From: Pleodorina starrii
Taxonomy: Eukaryota; Chlorophyta; Chlorophyceae; Chlamydomonadales; Volvocaceae
Reading direction: 5' to 3'
Assembly (NCBI GenBank): GCA_030267565.1
Contig: BRXU01000008.1
Span: 1,488,001-1,552,000, forward strand
Length of the DNA stretch: 64,000 nucleotides
Shown here: one piece after another, positions 33,501-45,100 of the stretch
Numbering within the stretch: position 1 is the first letter of the stretch
Layout: the number at the start of each line of letters is the position of its first letter
Position numbers and translations under genes: made by a program
Notes under the pieces: generated by a model
What the model saw: the letters and a program-made list of their open reading frames with translations, nothing else
The model's database searches: none
What the model was told of the DNA's origin: nothing

Positions 33501-35614
33501 GCAGCCGGAGTTGCAGGAGCTGCTGCTTCCGCCGCCGTCGGGGTCTGAGGGCTTCGCGGCGGCGGCGCCGCCGCCGCCACCGCCGCCGCGCATGGTGCCG
33601 CTGCTGTGCGCCGTACTGAACGCCATATCGCGGCCAGCGGGCGCGGCGGCGGCGGCGGCGCGGAAGGGCGGCCGCGAAGGGCGGCATCCGCCTGGCGCCG
33701 GGTCGGAGGCGGCGAAGGCGGCGGAGGCGCCGGAGGCGGCGGCGGCGGCGGCGGCCGCTGGCGGCCTGGGTGGCGAGGAGGTGACGGAGGCGGCCATGAA
33801 TGAGGACTTTCAGAGCGGCCAGACGGCCATTGCGCAGGTCAGTGCAGCTCCTATTGGGTCGGGTCGGGCCGGGTCGGGTCGGGCCGGGCCGGGCCGGGCC
33901 GGGTCGGGTCGGGTCGGGTCGGGTCGGGTGGGGTCGGGTCGGGTCGGGTCGGGTCAGTGTACGCCGCATTAAGGTAGTGTAGGTGCGGCTAGGTCAGGTA
34001 AGTGCAGGTCGTTCGGATCAGTGCACGTCCGATCGGTGCACGCCAATGCAGCAGCAGCAGCTGTAGCAGCAGAAGCGCCCCACCGCTGCGACATTGTCTG
34101 TACTACTGTACCGACGCTGCAGCAGCAGCAGCGGAAGCAGCAGCGGCACCTCTGGGCCTGCCGCCGATGCACACACTGCAGAGCCCACTTGCGCGTGCCC
34201 GGGCAGAGGCTCCCCCCTTTTGGGGAAAAAACTAAAACGCCGCCGGCGAAACGCAGGGGGGCGCGGTGCATCATCACCCAATCCACGAACCCCTCCAACC
34301 CCCTTCGAAGCCCCAAATCGGCACCACACGCAGCAGCGGGCTCCGTGAGCAGCGAGTGTGCTCTGCCTTCGTAACCAACCCTCGCTGCACCTGCTTTGCA
34401 TGCATGTGTTCGTGCGTGTGCGTGTGCGTGTGTGCGCCTGCCCGCGCAGGTGTATTCGGCAATCCTGCTGGGTAACCTCATAGCTGGCGGATCCGAGGCG
34501 GATGAAGGCGACGAGGCGGACAGGCGCGGCAGCGGCGGCGGCGGTGGCGAGGCGGAGGCGGAGGCTCCGGGGAGCTGCTCGGCGGCGGCTGCCCGGGCCG
34601 AGGCGCGGAGTTTGCTGCTGGGCGGCAGCCTGAGGTGGGACAGCACGCAGCAGCTGGCGGGGAGGGAGGCGTGATACTGTGTTTGTTTGTTTGTTTGTTT
34701 GTTTGTGTGATACGGTGTTCGCTGGCTTCTCTGACATTCGTCTGTACCTCTGCGTCCCCGGGAAACCGATCCACCTCCTTCCCACCGAGCCTCCACATCC
34801 CGCCCCTCAAACGCTCCCCCACATACACATACACCAGAGGCCACCTAACTCGCTCTCGCTCTCCCTTGTCTGCTCGCCCCCACCACCCCCTAACCCGCAA
34901 CACCCCCCGAGACACAAGCGCCGGCCCTCCCCTGCCCCTCCCCTGCCCCTCCCCTCCCCTCGTTTTCCTCGTTCCCTGCCTTCAGGCCGGTCATTCGGGG
35001 CATCTCTCGCTGCCTGGCCTTCTACTGCCGTACGGGTACCATCACGGACGGGAGCAGAGATGCCATGGCGGGGCTACTGCAGGTCGGTCTGGGTCTGGGT
35101 GTGTGCCTGTGTGTGCCTGTGTGTGTGCATGGGGGGGGGGTGGGGGGGTGGGCTTGGGGTGGGTTTTGCTTAGCATTCGTATAATAGGTATAGTAGTAAT
35201 AGTTAGTAATAATTACCGTGGGCTTCAGACGCCTCGCCGAAAGGTCGCTTGGAGGGTAGAGACGCTCGTGCTTGTGGCACACCAACTGCCCCCCCCCCCC
35301 TCCTCCCAATACGGTAGTTTTACAGCCGCAGTCCAACCGTCGTCGACCCCGAACGGAAATGGGGAGCTCCATCGGGGGCTCCATTTCGAGCACTGCACTG
35401 TGACTCCAGTACAGCTTCCAGGCTCACTCATTCCGCTTCTGACTGTCATTCGAACACACACACACACAGTCACACACACTCGACGCTAACTCCTGTTGTA
35501 CTGCAGAGGCTGCTGCGGCTTGAGGCTGAGGAGAACCCGGCAGCAGCGGGGGCAGCAGCCGGCGGAGGCAACTGGGAGGAGTTGGGCAGCAGCGGAGACG
35601 ACATGAGTGAATGA
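27582..35614 (+). CDS. WAPL-like cohesin release factor
   Basis: Wings-apart-like proteins unload cohesin from chromosomes in the nucleus. Exons: about 27582-28538 (5' limit uncertain; that frame has no ATG, so an upstream exon exists), 29220-29506, 29809-29992, 30342-30764, 31481-31570, 32077-33837, 34450-34634, 34986-35082, 35507-35614. All joins keep phase, giving at least about 1360 residues. WAPL signatures: DDAQYALDGL at the start of the helical domain (exon 2), a helix-rich MKALTSLARV block, MENATFTHKRNENELLAL, VAAAVLMNLTHEHPDGA, GLGLLINMTVHSVANRRTL, AYSA-type VYSAILLGNL, and a C-terminal RGISRCLAFYCRTGT. Long Gln-, Ala- and Gly-rich insertions separate the conserved helices, so the protein is longer than the plant form. 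Intron 1 (28539-29219) is open and a multiple of three, so retention would give a longer isoform. Identification rests on motif order, not an alignment. Confidence 0.82.
28898..29060 (+). repeat. 18-bp tandem repeat, about 9 copies
   Basis: ATGGATTACCCCATCTGC units in intron 1 of the WAPL-like gene, with only C/T changes at one site (CATCTGC or CACCTGC). The frame is open and encodes a six-residue repeat. Confidence 0.92.
30787..31267. mobile_element. Candidate MITE sharing termini with 3411-4619
   Basis: GGTTATCCACGTACCGGTATAGG at the left and CCTATACGTGGATAAACC at the right form inverted ends within intron 4 of the WAPL-like gene. The right end shares a further 18 bp (the GCTCACGGGCTCCG block) with the left end of the 3411 element. 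No coding capacity inside. Confidence 0.4.
33853..33956 (+). repeat. GGGTC/GGGCC pentanucleotide array
   Basis: About 100 bp of 5-bp units just inside intron 6 of the WAPL-like gene, 15 bp after the donor. Confidence 0.9.
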
Positions 35615-35874
35615 GCTGCGGATAATGAGCTGAATGGATGAGCTGTGAAGTTGGCGTTGTAGGGTACCGTACTGCTTACGGATCGGGTCGGGTTGGTAGT
35701 GACGGGCACTTGCAAGGTTGGTGAGGTGGTGGTAGTGGTGGTGGTAGGGCGGGTTATTACTGTGGACATGACACATGAGCGGATGGGGGGCGCAGATGCG
35801 GCGCAATGGGGACAAGGGGTGTCGGCTTCCTTGAAGCCGGAAAAAGGGCGGGGCCGGCGACCTCACGTAATCCT

Positions 35875-36311
35875 CGCCGGAACTCAGCACCAACTACCTC
35901 GCACTGAGTCTTTGCCCAAATGTTCATAACTACAACTTTCTTTATGGTTTTGAGAAGGTGCTGAGGCCGGCAGGTCACAAAGTCTGAATCTATCATAGGG
36001 GTGTGGCATCCAGACCTTGTCCTGCCTACCTACTGCTTAGCTCTCACTGCTTTGAGAAAAAGTACTATCCAAACATATACGTTTCGACACAGTGCACAGA
36101 AACTTTGACCGCGTGCTCGGGACTTCTCGTGTGTCCGCAATTGAAGCATCTGTGCTGGCGCAGCGTCGTGATTCCCATAGAATCAGATTTTCTGACCTGC
36201 TGGCCTCAGCACCTTATCAAATCGATAACGAGAGTTGTATATAAAAGCGTTTGGGCAAAGATTGAGTGCGAGGCGGTTGGTGCTGGCGGGGCCTTATGCT
36301 GAGTTCCGGCG
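35875..36311. mobile_element. MITE-like element with ~120-bp inverted repeats
   Basis: The left arm (35875-35993) begins CGCCGGAACTCAG and includes GAGTCTTTGCCCAAA and AGGTGCTGAGGCCGGCAGG. The right arm (36183-36311) is its reverse complement with about 15 bp extra near the end. The internal 190 bp has no ORF. The arms are diverged, so the insertion is old. No certain target-site duplication. Confidence 0.7.
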
Positions 36312-36715
36312 ATATTTAGGCGACGCCCGGGCGCCGTTAATCCGTATCGGACAATGCTAAAAAGCTGCAAATTTAACTCTCATGATCGTCAAATCAGCAC
36401 TCCACGTTTCGTCATGCCCCGACCGAGACTAGATCGCGAAACGAACCAACAACATCTATTATTGAACATGGCGCACAGAATCGGGCCGAGATGAAACTCC
36501 CAATCCAATTCTAACTCCTACTCCCATTCCCACTCTCATGCTCACAAGCTCCTAGCTTGCCCATTCTCCAGATTGCCGTTGCTGCCACCAGTGTCGACTC
36601 CGCTTCAAGAGGCGATGCGCGACAGGATGACGCCGAACGCCGCTGCGTAAGTTGCGTAAGTTGCGGCGGTTGTCAGCTGCAGCAGGTCCTGCCATCACGC
36701 ACCCTGCGGCAACGG

Positions 36716-37330
36716 TCAAGCCGTTGGAGGTGTAGCTGCCGTTGGTGACTGTCTGCTGCTGTTGTTGCTGCTTCTGCTGCATGATCTTTGTAGCAGGCGG
36801 CTCCAGGAGCTGGGGGCCCGGAGGGTCGGCATCAGCCGTTGATACACAGACATGCCGTCACCAGTGCTGAGCAGCGGGTTTTCCTCCTGTGGCAGAGCCG
36901 CGGCTGGCGCCTGGGGCAGCGAGGCGGCGCCGAAAGTGCCTGCACTGGCGGCGAGCTGCTGCTGTTGTTGCTGCTGCTCGTTGAGTACGGGATCCGGGAC
37001 AGCGGCCGTGTCGAAGGACGCCGCCAACTCGTTGAAGAGCGCAGTCAATGCGTGCAACACCGCCTTGCCCTCCTGCATTGCCCAGGAGGCAACGAATTAC
37101 ACGAGCCTCTGGGCAATGCAGGAGGGCAAGGCGGTGTTGCACGCATTGAATGCGCTATTTGAACGAGTTGGTGGCGTCGTTTGACACAGCCGCCATCCTG
37201 GATCCCGTGCTCAACGAGCAACAGCTACAGCAGCAGCTCACCGCTAGTGCAGGCACTTTCGGCGCCGCCTCGCTGCCCCAGGCGCCAGCCGCGGCTCTGC
37301 CTCAGGTGTCCTGGCCGTGGCCGTGGCCGT
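36716..37330. pseudogene. Large palindrome of duplicated coding fragments
   Basis: Two arms of about 205 bp (36887-37091 and 37104-37312) face each other around a 14-bp loop. The minus-strand arm is open and reads MQEGKAVLHALTALF followed by a Gln run and TFGAASLPQAPAA, extending to 36716 (120 codons). The plus-strand arm encodes the same peptide but has an extra base near 37160 that breaks the frame. This looks like a gene fragment duplicated head-to-head, with one copy decaying. The protein family is not recognised. Confidence 0.6.
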
Positions 37331-39174
37331 GACCTGGCTGTGTAGGTGAAGTGGTGAACCGCCTGCTCCCGCAACACCCCGCTCGGTGGATGGATGCTCC
37401 AGGTGCTCGAGTGTGTATGTGCGGGTGTCCCACAGACCCACGGGTCCATAGGCTTCAGTTCTTTCCGTCAACTTCCGTCCGTCCGTCAAATTCCGTCGGC
37501 TGTTAGTTCTCCTGGACACAGATGCAGCTGGGACACAGATGCAGCTGGGAGCCTGGGACGCGCAGTACACAGCACCCTTTATGCCGCGGCGGGGGTTAAT
37601 TCTTGATTGATCACCACACCTGATGTGGGTCACGCCCGAAGTCCAGCCAAAAAATAGTGCTTCCCCGGGTTCGTGGATGAGCCGCAGCTGTCGCTTGTTC
37701 TGTTTTCCTGGTGCACTGCCTTCCGGCTCGACAGGCCGCTGACCCGCTGTACTGGCTTACGGAATGTGCGGCTCCTGGACGGAAATGCGGTGGGCTCCCT
37801 AAACGGGCCGCAGAAGCTGTATAGGCCGCAGGGAGGCAGGTGCGTGTCACGACACACTGCGTCTCTGGCACATCGGGTAGAGCTCCGCGCCCACCCCACC
37901 CCCGTTCCCCTCGCCCCGGGCCGTTCTTATTACCCCCCCCCCCACACACACACACACCAGAAACCCCGACAGGGTTTTTCGTGGGGGTACACCTCACCAG
38001 TGGCAGGCCGTATTAATCGAACCCACGATGTGTGGGTCCTTTGAGCGGTGAGAGTCGTGTATGAAACATGCGGCCTGGGAAACTGCATTCCAGCATTCGT
38101 ACTGCAGACTGGTAAAGGTGTCTCGAGCTTGTTGGGCAGGCCTGACCGGGCCTTTCTATTCTAGCCGGGCTTTGGGATCCTGCCGTACTTGGATCATGAG
38201 CGGCACTCAGCTCCCGCTCAGGCAGTGATCGCCGGAGTGACGGCACTCAGATCCCGTCTTCCGGAGTAGATTCCGCGGCGTTTCCCCATCCTTGGCCGAG
38301 GAGGGGTTTCCTGGTGTAGATCGTACAATCCAGGCTTTCGACACGCTGTGTCAATTACGCAGTGTGTCGTGACATGCGCGTGGGTTGAACCGCAGCCTTC
38401 CAAGACGTTGGAGGCCGCTGGCCCGCAGGCTTGGCCGGTATACCCTCGTCGGCTGGTCTCGAGACCACTTCGGCACCACAGAAAACAGGAACACAGAGAC
38501 AGCTAAAAACAAGCCAGCTACTGCTGTTGTCAGCAGGCTGCATAGCTTCGGGGCGCGGTCTGCCAAAAAACACATGGGCGTTGGTGTGTATTGTACTGCG
38601 GCGACCTCGTCCCGGGTCTCAGAAGTCCACACGCCAACGGTTACCAATGGGCATACATTACGTGGGTGTACGTGGGCCGGCGGGCGACTTACCGGCCCGC
38701 CGAAGAACTGCACAGAATCTGCCCTGGATAGAACGACAGGCGGAGTGGGAAACGGGGGAGGAAAGAAGGCCATATCTACCGACCGGCGAACCCGGCCGAC
38801 TGGCGGAAGCGCTGCGTAGCTACAGCAACGGCATCCGAACGAAAGGCCCGAAATTTTACGCAATGCACAAGTCATCTGGGGGAACAATCCGTCATGTTAG
38901 CTTTGAAATCTGTGTGCGTCCGTTTGCATTCCGTTTGTATGTGGTTGTTGTGCCGTTTGTATGTGGCTGTATGTCGCTCGTACTGCCGTGCAACTGACGT
39001 TTCTGAGAGGCCATCGTTAGCGTCTTGCCATTGGTTAACCTGCTGTGAATCAGAAGGGTTTGACTGCTTGTAGTCTGTCTGTACCGTTGATTCTCGGTGA
39101 CCTCAAAACCAACACTGTACTGTCACGGCGGGAAAGACAAGGGGAAAAATCTTTGTGAGAGACACCTTCAGAAA

Positions 39175-42100
39175 ATGGCTGACACATCAGCTCCTCGACG
39201 CACGCCGGTGACTATGCTGAGCGGCTTCTTAGGCGCCGGTGCGAGGTTTCAGCACGGAGAGCAGCTCTTCCATCAAGTTGCAGCTGGCAATTTTGAAAAT
39301 TGACGTTACAATATATGAACGAATTTGCAGGCAAAACGACGCTGCTGCGCTACGTGCTGGAGAACTCGTCAGAGAAGATCGCGTGCATCGTGAACGATGT
39401 CGCCGCCGTGAACATTGACGCGAAGCTGGTTCGCAACGACAAGAATCGTGGCACAAGCAATACCACGGCCGATCTCACCGACACAATTGAGCTGGCGAAC
39501 GGCTGTGCCTGTGAGTGCGGGGTCGTTCAAGGCTTTCCCTCGCAACGTCCCCGGACCTTGTGAAGGAGGCCATCAACACACCGGGGGACGCGCATAGTAG
39601 AAATTCCTGGCCACTGGATGGTCGCCATGCTTGCCTGGCGATCTGCCGGCGGTTGGCCTGCCCTTGCCCCCGCACCCAGCCCACCTCCCACCCTCAGTGC
39701 TAGCCCTTCACACCCTGCTAATCCTAGCACCTCCGTAAATTCATCACACCGTGCGTGCCGCAGGCTGCAATATCCAGGACGAGTTGTTTGCCTCCTTTGA
39801 GCAAGTGCTGGCGCTGGCCGACAAGAGGGGGGAGCCCTACGCCCGGTAAGGACCCGAGCCCGGCAGCCCAGCCCAAGCACCATTTCCCGCTCCTTCCTGC
39901 CTCAGTCGGATTCTTCCTGCCTCAGTCGAATTCTATGATTCAACGGAGCTCCTCCCGTTTTAGGAGGCTGCCTCTTTACGGTGGTTCGACTCGACAAGGG
40001 CCGCCGGTGCATGTCTCGGCATTGGGTCTCTGTCGTACAGCCGGGGCGCCCTGAGAGGGATGAACCACGCTGGGTAGCCGGGGCGCCGGAGGGAAGGAGG
40101 GCGAGTGTGTAGCGCAAAGTCACGGCCTGGGTAGCTGCCTTCAAGTCTTGTTGTTTGCCCTCCGGCCCCAGTTAAGGCCCACATCGCCGGTAACGAGAGC
40201 CGATGGTCGCCTGCGGGAAAATGCCCCTTTGAGGTTATGCCGTTGGCGCCTGTGGAGGGATCGTGCCAACATGCGCCGTGTGTGTTCCATTGTGGCCATG
40301 GTCCTCGTTCAGGCGCTGCAATCCGATCCCTCCTCCTGCACTCGCTTAACTCGCGTGCCGGACACTCACACACACCCCATATCTCCCCTGCATGCCGTAC
40401 AGGATTGTCCTGGAGAACAGCGGCGTGGCGGAGCCCCAGAACATCCGGGACAAGTTCAATGAGGCGGAGGCGGCGGTGCGTACGACATGTCGTAGGGGGC
40501 GATGTCGTACAGGGCGGGTTCTGCACCGAGTTGCGGGAAGCGGGGCGGCGCTGGGGTCTGGGATGGCTGGGGTCCAACAACGGGGGTTGGGATGGCTGTT
40601 CAATCGAAGGGCGCTGCGCTCGCGCCTCGCGGCAAAAGGGGCGCGTTGGCGTCGTTGCGCCATGGGCCGCGCTCCCAAGCCAGCTTGTGCATGCAACCCA
40701 ACTCTGCAAACCTAAGATAACTCCCCATATGCCAATTCAAATGTTTAATATGCAAATTTCCGCTCGCGATCCCCTCTTCAGGGCCACCCGCTGCTTGAGC
40801 GGATTGAGCTGGACACGATGGTTACGGCGAGTCGCGCACGCGCCTGTGTGTGTACGAGTGTGTATGGGTGTTTGTGTGTATGTGGGGGGGGGGGGAATTG
40901 TAGTGCAGTGCGACCACCATGTGGACGGTGGGGGGGGGGGCGCGGAAGGAAGGCGGGGCACCGCATTCGTGCAGAGGGCGGAAAGCGGTGCCAGGGCCGC
41001 TGGGTCTGGAGACTGATGGAAGGCCGTTGTCTGATACCCGTCGTCGCGTTGCGTTGTGCCGGTGGACTGACTGGGTTTGGCCGCCCCCTGGTCCCCGTTC
41101 CGGCTGTGGCGGCCTGCGGTCTCCGGTGTCGCCCCGTCGCCCCGTCGGTGGCATTGCCGCCCGAAGTTGGGCTCGGGACGCCTCACGCCCAACGCCCGCG
41201 CCTTCTGAAAGAGTTGGGTCGAGATGTCTGGGGCTCGATCCGACCCATTTCATTGAAAAGGCGCCTTTTCGGGTGCCTGCTCGTGCAGGCCTGTCTTGGG
41301 TGGTGTTGGCAGCTTTGCAGCTGCCGTACCTGCCGCCCAGCTGCTTTGCTCGACCCTCCTTTCCTCCCACACCCCGATCCCCCTCCCTCCGCCACCTCCT
41401 CCGCCTCTTCACTCCCTCTCCCCTCCCTCGGCCTCAACTGTCGGACTGACCCACCGCCCGTCGTGTCGTGCTCTCAGGTTGTGGACTGCGGCACCTTTCT
41501 GAAGGACTGGGCCACTCGGTCCTGCCTGGCTCAGCGCCCCGACCTGGGTGAGGGCGGCGGGCTGAGGCCGGTGGTGGATCTGCTGGTGGAGCAGATTGAG
41601 TGAGTCACGGAGGAAGGGAGGGAGGGAGGGAGGGAGGGAGGGAGGGACGGCACTGGGGGCCTTGGCGGACGGGGAGGGGTGGCCCGGGGCGGGGGTCGGG
41701 GGTTCCTGGCGGGTTCGGGGGCTTCGGGGATTTGGCGGGCCGGGTTAGTGGCCAGCGAGAAGGCCGGGATGAGGATGGGTTGGATTGCGGTGGGAGAAAA
41801 GGAGGCGCGGGAGGAGGAGCGCAGGTGTGGATGCGCGGGTCGTCCCCAAAGGGAGGCCAGGGGTAGTGCCAGGAGGTTTGTGCTGAGAAGGCTGCTCGTG
41901 AGGCAGTGAGAGGCTCACCGGCACATGCGGGGAAGGAGACACACAAAAGGAGACTTAGGAAAGGACGGACGGACGGACTGGCGCGTCTCGTCACTTTGCC
42001 GCTTAGTTGGCTCCTCCGTTGCACACACGCGGTCACCAATCACCGGCCCAATACCGGTGATGAATACGGTGTCGGGAGGAGAGAGAGAGGTGGAACATGC

Positions 42101-45100
42101 CGTTGTTGTCCTCCTTGCAAGCTCAGAAACCCAACCCAACCCGATATGCTGCCGGTTTGCAACCGACTCCCGGTCCTCCTTGCCTCGCCCTCCTTGCCCT
42201 CCTTGCGCTTCTTGCCCTCGACAACGGCCTCCAGATGTGCCGACTTCGTGGTGCTCAACAAGACGGACATGCTGGATGAGGCGCAGAGGGAGGAGCTGAC
42301 CGCCATTGTGGCCTCACTCAACCCGCTGGCAACCGTCATCCCCTGCACTCAAGGAAAGGTGAGAGCTTGCTATTTATGTTATGTTACATTGTGGGGGGCT
42401 AGTGTGGGGGGCTTTCTGGGCCCATTCTAGGGTGAGGGCACCGCCCTCCTGAGAGCTTGCGTCGTGTCACTTTGACTTTGTGAGCGTGGGGTGCGGGGTG
42501 GGGTGTGTGGTGGTGGTGGTGGTGGGTGGGAGGGAGCTTCCCGGGGCATTTGGGGACTGGTGGCCAGGGGTGTATATATGCCCCTGGGTTTGGGGCCGGG
42601 GTGAGGCATGGTCCTCGGCACAGGCTGATGTCCCCGGCGGGCTTTGTGCGTGTGCGGGCTTTGTGCGTGTATGCCCGTGCGTGCGTGTGTGTGCGTGCGC
42701 GATGGCTTGCGTTGCCGCCGCTACTCGCTCCACCGCTGCGGTTTCATCCTTATCATCCCCTCACCGGACTGTTTCGTCCTACTGTTTCACCCCCCGCCCC
42801 GCCCTCGCCCGCTGCCCAGGTCCCCATTGAGCGCGTGTTCGGAAAGGACGTGCGCAGTGTGGTGGCCAAGCTCAACATCGAGGGGCAGCACCGGGGGGCA
42901 GTGGCGGCGGCCAAGAGCCGACTGGTGAGCAGCGGCGTGCGCGCGTGTGCGCATGGGGTGGTGGGGTAAATTAAGAACGATACCGCAGCGGACCGCATGA
43001 GGCGGGTGCGCGAGTCGCAAGCTCCATCGGGATGGGGCATTGCTGCAATAACCTGCAATGACTCGGGAGCAGGAGCTCGAGGCCCTTGTCTTCCCTAGTG
43101 ATTCTTGGCGCAGAGGCAGAAGGGGGGGGTGGAGGGGTTTGGTTGGGTCGTTAGGCGTTGGGCAATGGCCAAGACAGTGGCGGCACAACTCGCTTTGGAG
43201 CGTTTGTGAGGGCGCCGCCGGCCTGATGGCGTCCAGCGCTCTGTCCAACGCTTCTGTGGCGCCGGCAGCCGTGCCCCCGTGTCGTTGAGAGGAGCCAGCG
43301 CCGGCGCTGGCGCTGCGCCGCCGCCACAGCCCGCTAATATGGGGGGGGTGCTTCCTGGCCGCATTGCATGAGATGTTGACCTTTGCTGCTCTGTACGCGC
43401 TGTGCGCTCTCGGTCGCGGCACTCGGCTGCCTGCCTACAGGCTCAGGAGAAGGAGCAGGAGGAGAAGGAGAAGCATGAGCACAAGCACGAGCACAAGCAC
43501 GAACACAAGCACGAGCACGGCAAGGAGGAGGATTGCCAGGTGAGGGGTCGTGCGGCTGTCTGGAGGGGTCGTTTAGCAGTGATCAGCTGTCACACGAGAT
43601 GGAGGCGGGTGAGGGGAATGAGGAGGAGGACGTGGCGAAACCCTAGGGAAACGTACCTTGCAGGTCTGGCAAAGCATCCTCCGGGTATGATTATGTCGGT
43701 GTGGCGAGTGTGGGCGTTTGAGGGAGCTTTTGGGTTCCTCGAAGGGCAGCTCCTAGGGTTGGTGAGGGACGCGTTTCGGGGGGTTGGGGTGGGGTGGGTC
43801 GTTTTTTCGGAGGGCTACGTGGGGGAGCTTAGGGTTTAGGGTTCAAAAGCCACAGACGGGTCAAAAAGCGCCGCAGCCGGCTCAATTAGAATCCATATTA
43901 TAACGGTACGCAACAGACGACTGCCGACCCTGGAAGGCAGCTCTCCACCGCGCCAAGCCGATTTTGATCCATTGCTTTTTCCGATGTGTGCCAGGCCCGG
44001 ACCAGTCAGTGACGGTCTTCGGGTCGTCGCGCTGGGCCGCGCGCCGAGCGCCGCGTCACCACCTGCCCCTGCACCTTCGTCGCCCCGCCGTGCTCATGGA
44101 TAACTCTTTACAGGGGGCGGCCCCACCCACACTGCACCACCGAGTGCGGTATCGTTTTTATTACCACCACCCACATCGCCCTGCCCTGCTTACGGATAAG
44201 ACCTTCAGGGGGCGCCCCCAGCCACACCGCCCACACCGCCCATGCCTACAAATACGCATGCAGAGGGCGCCCCTGACACCCTTCCCCGCTTACGCATACA
44301 CAGGCCTGCAAGCATGAGCACGGCGAGGGCCACAAGCACGAGCACAAGCACAGCCACAAGCACGAGCACAAGCACGAGCACAAGCACGCGGAGGGGGAGA
44401 AGGCGGACGACTGCAAGGTGGGTGGGTGGACCAGGCGCCCGCGCCCGCGAGGTCCAGGGACTTGTCTATTCTTTGCCGGTTTGGACGCGCCATGAAGTCT
44501 GCCGTCGCGGCGTTGCTGCCTGCGTTGTCGACGCGGCGGCGCTTGTCCCCCCCCCTCGCATTGACTCATTTTTTACAAAAAGGAGCATATCACTCCCTGA
44601 CCCCTCGCATTGACCCAGATCGTTGTCGCGACCCAGATCGTGGTCGATTCCCGCCTGTTGTCCGCCCTGCGGCAGCAGGAGGGAGGGAGGGTGGGTGGGT
44701 GGGTGGGTTGGCATGACGATCTGAAGCCTACTCCCGCTTGTCTGCTCGCGTCCTTGGTCCGTAGCGGAGGCCCGGCCTCACGGCAACGCGTGTCCCTCTC
44801 GCTGCGCCCCCCTCCCTCCGTCCCTCCCTCCCTCCCTCAGGCCTGCGAGGCTGAGGCGGCGGGCGGCCACAAGCATGAACACCACCACAAGCACGAACAC
44901 AAGCACAACCACGAGAAGGACGGGCAGCCCCACGATAACTGTGAGGTGAGGCAGCAGGGGGGCGCTGGTGGTGGTGGGGTAGTAGTGGGGGCAGGAGCGC
45001 AAGTGGGCCACCCTCCCAACGAGGTACGGGGAAAGGGTTCCATACCCCAGTAGCACTTCGAACCACCGGAAACCCGCTGTCGGCAGCTCTCATCCCACCC

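Larger units (their letters stand above)
35615..39174. other. Repeat-rich intergenic region without a clear gene
   Basis: It contains the 437-bp inverted-repeat element (35875-36311), AT-richer single-copy-looking DNA (36312-36550), a palindrome of gene fragments (about 36716-37330), a partial dispersed repeat (about 37900) and the upstream region of the COG0523 gene. Small ORFs at 38351-38997 on both strands mirror each other and show no family features. Confidence 0.5.

Noticed and set aside
38351..38997. Overlapping 140-190-codon ORFs on both strands
   Set aside because: Mutual shadows in GC-rich DNA, with no conserved motif or splice structure.
38900..39174. Copper/zinc response elements (GTAC cores) upstream of the COG0523 gene
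   Set aside because: Three GTACs are present, but a 4-bp word is expected about once per 256 bp and GTAC is common throughout the introns here.
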